From positions 1 through 36,649 of the forward strand of contig CBFHSW010000090.1 in assembly GCA_965658595.1 (NCBI GenBank): DNA of 36,649 nucleotides, in the 5' to 3' direction. Below the pieces are notes generated by a model. The model ran no database searches and had not been told where the DNA came from. It saw only the letters and a list, made by a program, of their open reading frames with translations. The position numbers and the translations under genes are program-made. Shown piece after piece: positions 1-8,006 of this stretch. Position 1 is the first letter of the stretch. Every line of letters starts with the position of its first letter. This stretch comes from UBA1858 sp965658595 (GTDB lineage: Bacteria > Pseudomonadota > Gammaproteobacteria > UBA4575).

Positions 1-39
1 AGCGTGAAATTATCAGAGGATCATTTCGAAGCACTTTAG
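1..39 (+). other. possible C-terminal tail of an upstream gene (partial)
   Basis: Frame 1 is open from the window edge and ends SVKLSEDHFEAL followed by TAG at 37-39. Frame 3 is also open, to a TAA at 60-62, so it is uncertain which frame, if either, is coding. Too little is present to assign a family. Confidence 0.2.
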
Positions 40-87
40 AATCCTCCCGACATACTGGCTAACACACATGCTCATCATGTATGACTC

Positions 88-960
88 ATGTTAAACTTAG
101 CTTTTCGAATTGATAATGCTTGCCCTGTGAACAAATATGCCGTGGTTGGAAATCCTATCCAACATAGTAAGTCACCTATTATCCATCAAGCCTTTGCTCA
201 GCAAGAAGGGGTCGAAATTGAGTATCAGCGTATGCTCAGCGAAACTTCAACTTTCATGTCTGATGTAGATCGCTTTCATGCCAATGGCGGCATGGGATTA
301 AATGTCACCTTACCGTTTAAAGTCAGTGCTTACGAACATTGTGTAAGTTGTAATGACTATGCAAACGCAGCTCAAGCGGTCAATACCATCAGTTTTAATT
401 CACAAGGTGAATGGTTAGGGGCAAACACTGATGGCATCGGACTAATGCGAGACCTAACAGATAATCAAGGTGTTGATCTAGGTGCTCGTTCAATTTTAAT
501 ACTAGGTGCTGGTGGTTCAGTCCGTGGCATATTATTACCTTTGTTATTACAACAGCCCGCCAAGATTGTAATTGCCAACCGCAGTGTGGACAAAGCGATC
601 GCACTGGCTGAACAATTTTCAGCGCATGGCAAACTCAGCGCCTGTGGCTATGATGATCTGACAGCAATGACTCAGGCTGCTGAACAACAGTGCTTTGATG
701 TGGTCATCAATGCTACATCCGCAAGTTTAAGCCAACAATTACCCCCCATATCCGATAGCATTGTGGATTCAAAAAGCTTCTGCTATGACTTGGCTTACAG
801 TGATACCGCCACTGTCTTCATGCAATGGGCTCAACAGCGCGGCGTGCATGGTTGCTGTGATGGGATTGGAATGTTAATTGAGCAAGCAGCAGAATCTTAT
901 GCCATCTGGCGAGGTATACATCCTGATACACAACCTGTATTTAAACTACTGCGACCCTAG
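88..960 (+). CDS. aroE: shikimate 5-dehydrogenase
   Basis: NADPH-dependent reduction of 3-dehydroshikimate to shikimate, in the cytoplasmic chorismate/aromatic amino acid pathway. Seen: the shikimate-binding SKSP at residues 27-30, the NVTLPFK segment ending in the expected catalytic lysine (K78), NTDGIG at 113-118, the nucleotide-binding GAGGSVRG at 140-147, then NATSAS and a C-terminal GIGMLIEQAA. The ATG at 88 gives 290 residues. The family normally begins a few residues before YAVVGNP, so the in-frame GTG at 127 (277 residues) is a serious alternative start. Neither start has a clear ribosome binding site. The gene converges on the carbonic anhydrase-like gene, with 58 bp between them and no strong terminator visible. 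Confidence 0.95.
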   Translation: MLNLAFRIDNACPVNKYAVVGNPIQHSKSPIIHQAFAQQEGVEIEYQRMLSETSTFMSDVDRFHANGGMGLNVTLPFKVSAYEHCVSCNDYANAAQAVNTISFNSQGEWLGANTDGIGLMRDLTDNQGVDLGARSILILGAGGSVRGILLPLLLQQPAKIVIANRSVDKAIALAEQFSAHGKLSACGYDDLTAMTQAAEQQCFDVVINATSASLSQQLPPISDSIVDSKSFCYDLAYSDTATVFMQWAQQRGVHGCCDGIGMLIEQAAESYAIWRGIHPDTQPVFKLLRP

Positions 961-1018
961 ATAACTAATTAACTAGATTAAATCGATGTTGACGGTGTGA
1001 TGATAGTAAGTGCATTAA

Positions 1019-1546
1019 CTATACTTTGTGCATATCTTTAACTTTGACATAGTGTTGCGCAGAGTAATCTAAAGACTCAATTTCTTGTTTAGTTAGGGGG
1101 CGTATCTGCTTAGCTGGTCGACCCATATAAAGATAGCCACTGGCCAGTTCTTTACCGCCTGGAACCAATGACCCTGCACCTAATATGACACGTTTACGAA
1201 TCACCGCTTTATCTAACACCACAGAACCGATACCAATTAAGCAATGATCTTCAAGCGTACAAGCATGTAATACCACCGAGTGTCCTACCGTCACATCATT
1301 ACCTATGGTTAAACAAGCACCACCTGGGCTATATGGGCCATCATGTGATACGTGACAAATTGTCCCATCCTGAATATTCGTGCGCTCACCAATCGTGACC
1401 GTATTGATATCACCGCGTATAACTGTCATCGGCCACACAGAGCTATCTTTTCCCATACTGACTTGACCTATCACTAAAGCCGTTTCATCAACATAGGCGC
1501 TGGCATCAATATCAGGTTGGTGATTTTGAAATGTTCGTATGGTCAT
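1019..1546 (-). CDS. gamma-class carbonic anhydrase-like hexapeptide-repeat protein (YrdA/PaaY type)
   Basis: A 175-residue left-handed beta-helix protein with isoleucine/valine-rich hexapeptide repeats (for example ERTNIQDGTICHV, NDVTVGHSVVLHA, IGIGSVVLDKAVI). H65, H89 and H94 are placed like the three zinc-ligand histidines of gamma carbonic anhydrases. Family members are cytoplasmic trimers; some show carbonic anhydrase activity, and the role of YrdA-type proteins is not settled. It is transcribed divergently from ubiA across a 97 bp gap that contains a good leftward promoter. The family call is firm; enzyme activity is inferred from the histidines only. Confidence 0.88.
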   Translation of the reverse strand: MTIRTFQNHQPDIDASAYVDETALVIGQVSMGKDSSVWPMTVIRGDINTVTIGERTNIQDGTICHVSHDGPYSPGGACLTIGNDVTVGHSVVLHACTLEDHCLIGIGSVVLDKAVIRKRVILGAGSLVPGGKELASGYLYMGRPAKQIRPLTKQEIESLDYSAQHYVKVKDMHKV

Positions 1547-1580
1547 TATGCGCTAAACTCCGTAGTGTTCATCAAGATTG

Positions 1581-1610
1581 AATATATTTTGTATTTAAAT
1601 TGAGTATCAA
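1581..1610 (-). promoter_or_regulatory. predicted sigma-70 promoter for the carbonic anhydrase-like gene
   Basis: On the minus strand, TTGATA (-35, 1605-1610) and TATATT (-10, 1581-1586) are separated by 18 bp, each matching 5 of 6 consensus bases. Transcription would start near 1574, leaving a leader of about 28 nt before the ATG at 1546. Confidence 0.45.
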
Positions 1611-1643
1611 TAACCCCGTTACTGCCACGATAGTATCACTGCT

Positions 1644-2519
1644 GTGAAACAAAACGATTCTAAATTCAAAGCCTACGCTGAACTGGTTCGACTAAATAAA
1701 CCAATAGGTATTTATTTACTGTTGTGGCCAACTTTGTGGGCATTATTAATCGCAGCACAAGGACGCCATGATTTTACCATCATTAGTGTTTTTGTTGTGG
1801 GGGTAATTCTCATGCGATCAGCCGGCTGTGCGATTAATGATTATGCTGACCGTCATTTTGATGGTCATGTGGAACGCACACAACATCGTCCGATTGTGTC
1901 GGGGCGTGTGTCTGCTCAAGAAGCTTTGTGGATCTTTATTATATTAAGTCTGAGTGCTTTTATTCTCGCCAGCCTCACACTCAATACCTTAACACTAAGT
2001 TATGCAATCATCGCGGTGGCACTAGCCGCTAGTTATCCCTATACAAAGCGTTATCATTATTTTCCTCAAGTACATTTGGGTTGCGCCTTTGCCTGGACAA
2101 TTCCTATGGCTTTTGTGGCTTACACTAATACTCATCCTCCACTCATTGCATGGCTATTATTTGCTGCCAATCTGTTTTGGACCACGGCTTATGACACCAT
2201 GTATGGCATCAGTGATCGTGAATATGATATCAAGATCGGTGTGAAATCCACTGCAATTTTATTCGCGCGGGCCGACCGACTCATCATCGCTATATTACAA
2301 CTCATGACTTTGTCTTTGTTAGTGGTGATTGGGCAACAGCTGTCTTTACAGCTCAGCTATTACCTCAGCCTAGGGGCTGTAGCAATGCTGTTTGTCTATC
2401 AACAGACTCTCATCAAAGATCACCACCCACAACGATGCACGCTGGCTTTTCTTAATAATCATCTAGTCGGGATGCTAATATTTATTGGGCTTTTATTAAG
2501 TACACAGTTTAATTTTTAA
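1644..2519 (+). CDS. ubiA: 4-hydroxybenzoate octaprenyltransferase
   Basis: Integral inner-membrane prenyltransferase that attaches the polyprenyl chain to 4-hydroxybenzoate, the first committed step of ubiquinone assembly. Seen: the two aspartate-rich motifs that bind Mg-diphosphate, NDYADRHFDG (residues 65-74) and SDREYD (189-194), the latter followed by IGVKST. Between and after them lie about eight hydrophobic helices. The 291-residue length is normal for the family. The start is GTG at 1644, the only one giving the expected N-terminus before RLNKPIG. No ubiC is adjacent. Converges on comF. Confidence 0.95.
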   Translation: MKQNDSKFKAYAELVRLNKPIGIYLLLWPTLWALLIAAQGRHDFTIISVFVVGVILMRSAGCAINDYADRHFDGHVERTQHRPIVSGRVSAQEALWIFIILSLSAFILASLTLNTLTLSYAIIAVALAASYPYTKRYHYFPQVHLGCAFAWTIPMAFVAYTNTHPPLIAWLLFAANLFWTTAYDTMYGISDREYDIKIGVKSTAILFARADRLIIAILQLMTLSLLVVIGQQLSLQLSYYLSLGAVAMLFVYQQTLIKDHHPQRCTLAFLNNHLVGMLIFIGLLLSTQFNF

Positions 2520-2582
2520 AAACAATTTTTATGGATAGTCATTGAATAGTCTATGACGGAGGAAATAAAAGACTGCTTATAT

Positions 2583-3338
2583 TTACGGTTGATTCAAACA
2601 CATGTTCCAGTCACGATGAGCTCTCGCCAGACACCATACTTGAACATGTTTTGCACCGGCCTGTTTAAGCACCTTGGCACACTCATTAGCACTCGCACCC
2701 GAAGTCATCACATCATCAAATAATATAATGTGATCAGACTTTAAGGCTTTACGCACAGCAAATACATTACGCACATTGCGCCGACGCTGATCAAGTTTTT
2801 TAGCTGTTTGAACAGGTGTATATCGAGTGTGTGCATGAGTGGTGAGAGAATAATCAAAGTGGTATTCACTATGCCAGGCACGCACACATTGATTAATTAC
2901 ATTGAAACCACGTTCACGCACCCGCCGTGGGTGACTGGGCATACCCAAAATTTGTGCCTGGTTAGGAATAGGTGGACAACACTGTGTAAATAAGGACATC
3001 AAGCATGACAAATTTTCCCAACGCTTTTGATACTTTAGCTCACTGATAAGTTGATCAATTGGCTCTCGGTACCAAAATGCAGCATATACATGATCATAAA
3101 AGGGAGGTTGACTAAGACACTGTCCACATATCGTATGTGTGCCGAGAGATACTGTCGATAGTGGCGCTCCACAGCGATTACATGTCTGATTACAAAAGGG
3201 TAATTGTGGTTGGCACAACTCACAGATACCCTGCTCAGCGCTACTTTCACACCTCTTGGCACATACTTTACAGTGCCATGGGTAAACGCTGTGAATAAAT
3301 GAGCGCCAATACTTGTTAAATTTTGATCGTATATTCAT
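2583..3338 (-). CDS. comF: ComF-family amidophosphoribosyltransferase-like protein
   Basis: A 251-residue ComF/GntX-type protein. The N-terminal zinc-ribbon region has four CxxC pairs (C23/C26, C39/C42, C53/C56, C71/C74). The C-terminal phosphoribosyltransferase fold has the PRPP loop IILFDDVMTSGAS at about residues 204-216. ComF relatives take part in DNA uptake during natural transformation, and GntX-type members in gammaproteobacteria are also linked to use of external DNA. In Pseudomonas relatives comF also sits beside bioB, as here, but the two genes are divergent in this window. The bioB promoter starts immediately upstream of the comF start codon. Confidence 0.9.
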   Translation of the reverse strand: MNIRSKFNKYWRSFIHSVYPWHCKVCAKRCESSAEQGICELCQPQLPFCNQTCNRCGAPLSTVSLGTHTICGQCLSQPPFYDHVYAAFWYREPIDQLISELKYQKRWENLSCLMSLFTQCCPPIPNQAQILGMPSHPRRVRERGFNVINQCVRAWHSEYHFDYSLTTHAHTRYTPVQTAKKLDQRRRNVRNVFAVRKALKSDHIILFDDVMTSGASANECAKVLKQAGAKHVQVWCLARAHRDWNMCLNQP

Positions 3339-3366
3339 TTGACAATAGCCACACGCTGTTTAGACT
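3339..3366 (+). promoter_or_regulatory. predicted promoter of the bioB-bioF unit
   Basis: A perfect -35 TTGACA at 3339-3344, a 16 bp spacer and TAGACT (4 of 6) at 3361-3366. The expected start near 3373 lies about 26 nt before the bioB ATG. No sequence like the E. coli BirA operator was recognised here. Confidence 0.5.
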
Positions 3367-3398
3367 GAGGCATCAACTAATCACACACATTGCCCGCT

Positions 3399-4352
3399 AT
3401 GAGTACCAAAGTCTGGACGCTACAAGAAACCTTAGAAATTTTCTCACGCCCGTTTAATGATCTCGTATTTGAAGCTCAAACCGTTCATCGTCAACACCAT
3501 AATCCCAACAGTCTACAAGCTAGCACTCTGCTCTCGATTAAGACAGGCTCTTGTAGTGAAGATTGTGCGTATTGCCCACAAAGTTCATTATATGACACCG
3601 GTATTGAGCGTGAGCGTCTGCTGTCAATTGAAGAAGTGCGCACTGCCGCACTTGGTGCCAAAGAACAAGGTGCAACACGTTTTTGTATGGGGGCGGCTTG
3701 GCGTAATCCCAGTGATAAAGACTTAGAGTCGGTGATTGCAATGATTCAGGAAGTACAATCACATGATCTAGAAACCTGCGTCACATTAGGCATGTTAACT
3801 GAGCGACAATCCAAACGTTTAGCTGAAGTGGGTTTAGACTACTACAACCATAATCTTGATACCTCACCTGAATTTTATGGTGAAGTCATTACTACGCGTG
3901 ACTATCAAGATCGTTTAGACACCTTAGAAAATGTGCGTAACTCAGGTATCAACGTATGTTGTGGCGGTATTCTTGGGATGGGAGAAACACGTGAATCACG
4001 TGCTGGATTAATTGTGCAGTTAGCGAATATGCAACCACAGCCACAATCTGTACCGATCAACCTACTCGTACAAGTTGAAGGCACACCTTTATATGGAACA
4101 CCAGAGCTTGACCCCATTGAATTCGTACGCATGATTGCCACCACTCGAATTATGATTCCTGAGACTTATATCCGTCTTTCTGCTGGACGTGAATCTATGA
4201 ATGATGCGATGCAAGCATTGTGTTTCCATGCCGGTGCTAACTCAGTATTCTTTGGTGAAAAACTCCTCACCACACCGAATCCTGATACTGAGCATGACTT
4301 ACAATTATTCGAACGCTTAGGCATGTCTTTAGAAGCCCAGCAAAACCATTGA
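3399..4352 (+). CDS. bioB: biotin synthase
   Basis: Radical-SAM enzyme that inserts sulfur into dethiobiotin to make biotin, the last step of the pathway. The cluster-binding CxxxCxxC is seen as C52-SED-C56-AY-C59. It is followed by MGAAWRNP, the YNHNLDTS segment, GGILGMGE and the ARMxxP-like region near the C-terminus (IRLSAGRESM). The ATG at 3399 gives 317 residues and starts just before WTLQETLEIF; a TTG at 3390 is a weaker alternative. bioF follows 26 nt later on the same strand, so the two form a unit. bioC, bioD and a typical bioH are not next to it. Confidence 0.96.
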   Translation: MSTKVWTLQETLEIFSRPFNDLVFEAQTVHRQHHNPNSLQASTLLSIKTGSCSEDCAYCPQSSLYDTGIERERLLSIEEVRTAALGAKEQGATRFCMGAAWRNPSDKDLESVIAMIQEVQSHDLETCVTLGMLTERQSKRLAEVGLDYYNHNLDTSPEFYGEVITTRDYQDRLDTLENVRNSGINVCCGGILGMGETRESRAGLIVQLANMQPQPQSVPINLLVQVEGTPLYGTPELDPIEFVRMIATTRIMIPETYIRLSAGRESMNDAMQALCFHAGANSVFFGEKLLTTPNPDTEHDLQLFERLGMSLEAQQNH

Positions 4353-4378
4353 GTTGTAACATATAGAGCCAGTCATAC

Positions 4379-5536
4379 ATGGCACATTGGGATCAACAAC
4401 TTAAAGCAATAAAACAACAGCACAGTTATCGCGTGCGACGTTGTATGAGTGGGCCACAAGGTTCTCAAGTAACTCTAGATGGCAACACCTATTACAACTT
4501 CTGCAGCAATGATTATTTGGGTTTAGCTCATCATGCAAAGGTTCGAAAGGCGGCTAAACAGGCTATCGATAAATTTGGCTGTGGCAGTGGTGCATCTCAA
4601 CACATTAACGGCTACTCGCAAGTCCATGCAGAATGCGAACAACAACTGGCTGATTTTCTTCAAGTGGAAAAGGTGGTGGTGTTTGGCTCCGGCTACCTTG
4701 CTAATTTAGGAGTTCTCAGCTCACTATCAAAACGCCATGATTGTATCTTTGGCGATAAACTCAATCACGCCTCTTTAATCGATGCAGCACGATCTTCTGC
4801 CGCAGAGTTTAAACGCTATCGACATGCTGATACTGACCATCTCGACAGATTGCTCTCGGAGTGTTGTTACCAGCAAGCTCTAGTGGTGACTGATGGAGTA
4901 TTTAGTATGCAAGGTAACAGCGCGCCAATGTCAGCGTTGATACAACAATGTCGTAAGCATGACGCAATGTTAATTGTTGATGATGCCCATGGTATAGGTG
5001 TCCTCGGAGAGCATGGTCGTGGCAGCCTCGAAGCTCAAAATATTGCCTCGCATCAAGTTGATGTCTTGATTGGTACCTTTGGTAAATCTTTCGGAAGTGG
5101 AGGTGCTTTTGTAGCCGGTGAAACAGCATTGATTGAGTACTTGATTCAAAAAGCCCGCAGCATGATCTACACCACCGCACTAGCACCAAGCTTAGCGGCA
5201 GCGGCCACAGCAAGTTTACAAATTATATGTGCTGAGCCTGAACGACGCATGCGCTTACATGAAAACATACAATACTTTAAACAAGCCATAGCTAGTAGCT
5301 CTCTGAATCTGCATCCGTCAGATAGTGCTATCCAATCTATTGTTCTCGGTAGTAATGAAAAAACACTGGCCGCCAGTCAAGCCCTCGAAGCTCAAGGTTG
5401 TTTGGTTGTGGCTATCCGCCCACCTACTGTACCCAAAAATACCGCATGTCTAAGAATTACTCTCAGCAGTGAACACCAAGCCCATCAAATTGATCATTTG
5501 GTATCAGTGTTAATGGATATCAATCACACCTCTTAA
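4379..5536 (+). CDS. bioF: 8-amino-7-oxononanoate synthase
   Basis: PLP-dependent alpha-oxoamine synthase that condenses pimeloyl-ACP (or CoA) with alanine, the first step of biotin ring assembly. Seen: CSNDYLGLA (residues 42-50), GSGASQHINGY (69-79), the PLP-contacting DDAHGIGVLG (201-210) and the Schiff-base lysine K236 in IGTFGKSFGSGGAF. The 385-residue length is normal. It is downstream of bioB and converges on radC across 42 bp. Distinguished from 2-amino-3-ketobutyrate ligase and 5-aminolevulinate synthase mainly by its bioB neighbour. Confidence 0.95.
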   Translation: MAHWDQQLKAIKQQHSYRVRRCMSGPQGSQVTLDGNTYYNFCSNDYLGLAHHAKVRKAAKQAIDKFGCGSGASQHINGYSQVHAECEQQLADFLQVEKVVVFGSGYLANLGVLSSLSKRHDCIFGDKLNHASLIDAARSSAAEFKRYRHADTDHLDRLLSECCYQQALVVTDGVFSMQGNSAPMSALIQQCRKHDAMLIVDDAHGIGVLGEHGRGSLEAQNIASHQVDVLIGTFGKSFGSGGAFVAGETALIEYLIQKARSMIYTTALAPSLAAAATASLQIICAEPERRMRLHENIQYFKQAIASSSLNLHPSDSAIQSIVLGSNEKTLAASQALEAQGCLVVAIRPPTVPKNTACLRITLSSEHQAHQIDHLVSVLMDINHTS

Positions 5537-5578
5537 ATCAGTACGGATGAAACTAGTGCTATTGCGCCATTCGTAATT

Positions 5579-6247
5579 TTATAACTGTCCGTGATCCGCC
5601 ATCGAATGAGTTTCATTGCCCACAATGATATGGTCCAGAACTTTTACATCGATCAATGCTAAGGCTTTTTTCAACCGTTGAGTTATATGATGGTCAGCCT
5701 GACTGGGATGACAGTCTCCTGATGGATGGTTGTGTGCGAAAATTACAGCAGCGGCATTAGCATTGAGCACACATTTGATCACTTCGCGTGGATACACACT
5801 AGCGCTATTTAGAGTACCATTGAATAGTTTCTCATAGCGTAATAGCTGATGCCGGCTATCTAATAATAAACAAGCAAATACTTCATGCTTATAATGTCCC
5901 ATGACTAACTTTAAATATCGGCTACACATCACTGAGCTATCGAGTAAAGATTTTTCTGCCAAACCTTCCATTAAACTGCGTTCTACAATTTCCCGCATGG
6001 CACATATCTGAGTATATTTAGCCTCACCAATACCTTTGACAGATTTCACATCGTCATAACTGACATTGAGTAATTGCGTAAAACTTTGGAATCTTTCTAA
6101 TAAATCCTCCGCTACTCCTAGGACATGCTTTCCGGCATAACCAGTGCGCAATATTACTGCCAGCAACTCAGCATCACTCAAGCTCTTGGCACCCCGCTGA
6201 ATCAGCTTTTCACGAGGGCGGCTATATTTCGGTAGTGTCTTTAACAT
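5579..6247 (-). CDS. radC: RadC-family JAMM/MPN+ domain protein
   Basis: A 222-residue RadC. The N-terminal half has a helix-hairpin-helix-like stretch (VKGIGEAKYTQI). The C-terminal half has the JAMM metal-site motif HNHPSGD (residues 172-178) with a further aspartate at D185. Despite the name, a role in DNA repair is not established for the family, and the biochemical function is unknown. It is divergent from coaBC across 48 bp, the same arrangement known in Pseudomonas and E. coli relatives. Confidence 0.95.
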   Translation of the reverse strand: MLKTLPKYSRPREKLIQRGAKSLSDAELLAVILRTGYAGKHVLGVAEDLLERFQSFTQLLNVSYDDVKSVKGIGEAKYTQICAMREIVERSLMEGLAEKSLLDSSVMCSRYLKLVMGHYKHEVFACLLLDSRHQLLRYEKLFNGTLNSASVYPREVIKCVLNANAAAVIFAHNHPSGDCHPSQADHHITQRLKKALALIDVKVLDHIIVGNETHSMADHGQL

Positions 6248-6295
6248 TGCTTTAAATTTAGTCAGTTTATTGCAGGTTTCTGTTAAACTCCCGTT

Positions 6296-7528
6296 ATGAA
6301 TTTACTAGGTAAAAATATTGTCGTGGCCGTATGCGGTGGCATAGCCGCTTATAAGAGTGCCGAATTAGTTCGCGCCCTGCAAAGGGTTGGCGCACAGGTA
6401 CGTGTAGCGATGACGGATAGTGCGACTGAATTTATAACCGCACAGACTTTTCAAGCCTTATCAGGCTATCCTGTGCATTTACACGATCGAGGAGAACTCG
6501 ACCCGGCGGGCATGGATCATATTGCGCTTGCACGTTGGTCTGATCTCATTATCGTGGCACCTGCTACAGCCAATGTATTATCTAAACTTAGTCATGGTCA
6601 CGCAGACAACTTTGTGACTTCACTGTGTCTTGCTCATACAGGGCCTCTTGCTGTCGCTCCTGCGATGAACCAAGCCATGTGGAATCACTCTGCCACCCAA
6701 GACAATATCAAGACATTACAACAACGCAGTGTACTTATATTTGGGCCAGCTGAAGGTTTACAGGCTTGTGGCGAAACGGGTAGTGGTCGCATGTTAGAAC
6801 CCTCACAACTAGTTGAATGTTGTATGAGTGTTTTTCAGCATAAAGCCCTACATGCTAAAAAAATTGTGATTACCGCAGGACCTACCATAGAGCCGATAGA
6901 CCCAGTGCGTTACTTGAGTAACCGCTCATCTGGTAAAATGGGATATGCATTAGCGGATGCAGCTGTGGAAGCCGGTGCTGATGTGCATGTCATCAGTGGA
7001 CCTACTCATTGTGAAAAAAATACACGCGTGAACTATCAAGCAATAGAAACAGCGGCTGAAATGTTGTCTACAACGATGGATTTGATCTCTGATGCAGATA
7101 TTTTTATTGCCTCAGCCGCTGTAGCGGATTACACCCCTATTCATAGAGCCACACAGAAAATTAAAAAACACTCTGACCAGTTATCGATTGAATGTGAAAA
7201 AACTCAAGACATTCTTAAGTTAGTCAAACAACAGTATCCAGATTTGTTCTGTGTCGGCTTTGCTGCAGAAACTGAAAATTTAGTCGCTCACGCTAATAGC
7301 AAGTTACAACAAAAATCCTTAAATATGATTGTTGCTAATCACGTCGGTGTCGCTGGGCAAGGTTTTGACAGCGACTACAATGCGGCTGAAATTATCTGGC
7401 CACAGGGTCATGAGTCTGTAGCCAAAGTGCGCAAACCAGAATTAGCACGCAAAATCATTCAACTCATTTCAACCCTTACCCAAAAGAATCGTGACAATGT
7501 CAGACAATTCCAATCGCAACAAAATTAA
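6296..7528 (+). CDS. coaBC: bifunctional phosphopantothenoylcysteine decarboxylase / phosphopantothenate-cysteine ligase
   Basis: Fusion enzyme for two consecutive steps of coenzyme A synthesis. The N-terminal flavoprotein CoaC part shows AVCGGIAAYK (11-20), the active H75 in GMDHIA, PAMNQAMW (122-129) and the flap cysteine C158 in QACGETGSGRM. The C-terminal CoaB part starts near residue 188 with ITAGPTIEPIDPVRY and SNRSSGKMG, followed by SAAVADYTP. Its 410 residues match the usual length. The gene overlaps the start of dut by 32 nt, which suggests coupled translation. Confidence 0.96.
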   Translation: MNLLGKNIVVAVCGGIAAYKSAELVRALQRVGAQVRVAMTDSATEFITAQTFQALSGYPVHLHDRGELDPAGMDHIALARWSDLIIVAPATANVLSKLSHGHADNFVTSLCLAHTGPLAVAPAMNQAMWNHSATQDNIKTLQQRSVLIFGPAEGLQACGETGSGRMLEPSQLVECCMSVFQHKALHAKKIVITAGPTIEPIDPVRYLSNRSSGKMGYALADAAVEAGADVHVISGPTHCEKNTRVNYQAIETAAEMLSTTMDLISDADIFIASAAVADYTPIHRATQKIKKHSDQLSIECEKTQDILKLVKQQYPDLFCVGFAAETENLVAHANSKLQQKSLNMIVANHVGVAGQGFDSDYNAAEIIWPQGHESVAKVRKPELARKIIQLISTLTQKNRDNVRQFQSQQN

Positions 7529-7970
7529 ACTCAAAATATTAGATACACGCATTGGCAATGAATTTCCTCTACCCAGCTATGCCACTCAAGGCTCTGCGGG
7601 TCTTGATCTTCGCGCCTGTGTAGACACCACCACTACCGTGGCTCCTGGGCAGACTATTTTAATTCCCACCGGCATTTCTATCTTTATCGATGACCCCGCG
7701 CTTGCGGCGGTCATTCTGCCTCGTTCAGGTTTAGGTCATAAACACGGCATCGTGTTGGGTAACTTAGTGGGATTAATTGATTCCGATTATCAAGGACCTT
7801 TAATGGTGTCGATGTGGAATCGTGGCAGTGAGACATTCAACGTTGAAGCAGGTGATCGTATCGCTCAGCTAGTGTTTGTTCCTGTTGTACAAGCTGACTT
7901 TGAAGTAGTACAAGACTACACACAAAGTGAACGCGGCGAAGGTGGCTTTGGTCATACCGGCCAACAATGA
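7497..7970 (+). CDS. dut: deoxyuridine 5'-triphosphate nucleotidohydrolase
   Basis: Trimeric dUTPase that hydrolyses dUTP to dUMP, keeping uracil out of DNA and feeding dTMP synthesis. Seen: the conserved motifs AGLDLRA, PRSGLGHKHG, NLVGLIDSDYQGP and the C-terminal arm RGEGGFGHTG, which closes over the active site. The ATG at 7497 gives 157 residues; an in-frame GTG at 7491 would add two. The start lies inside the end of coaBC, the conserved coaBC-dut arrangement of this class. Confidence 0.96.
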   Translation: MSDNSNRNKIKLKILDTRIGNEFPLPSYATQGSAGLDLRACVDTTTTVAPGQTILIPTGISIFIDDPALAAVILPRSGLGHKHGIVLGNLVGLIDSDYQGPLMVSMWNRGSETFNVEAGDRIAQLVFVPVVQADFEVVQDYTQSERGEGGFGHTGQQ

Positions 7971-8006
7971 TTGTACGCTGTGATATGTTTTCATAAAGGT
8001 ATTAGC

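Noticed and set aside
3982..4001. CACGTG-containing repeats in bioB as a parS-like site
   Set aside because: The flanks do not match the GTTCCACGTGGAAC core, and the sequence is ordinary coding DNA.
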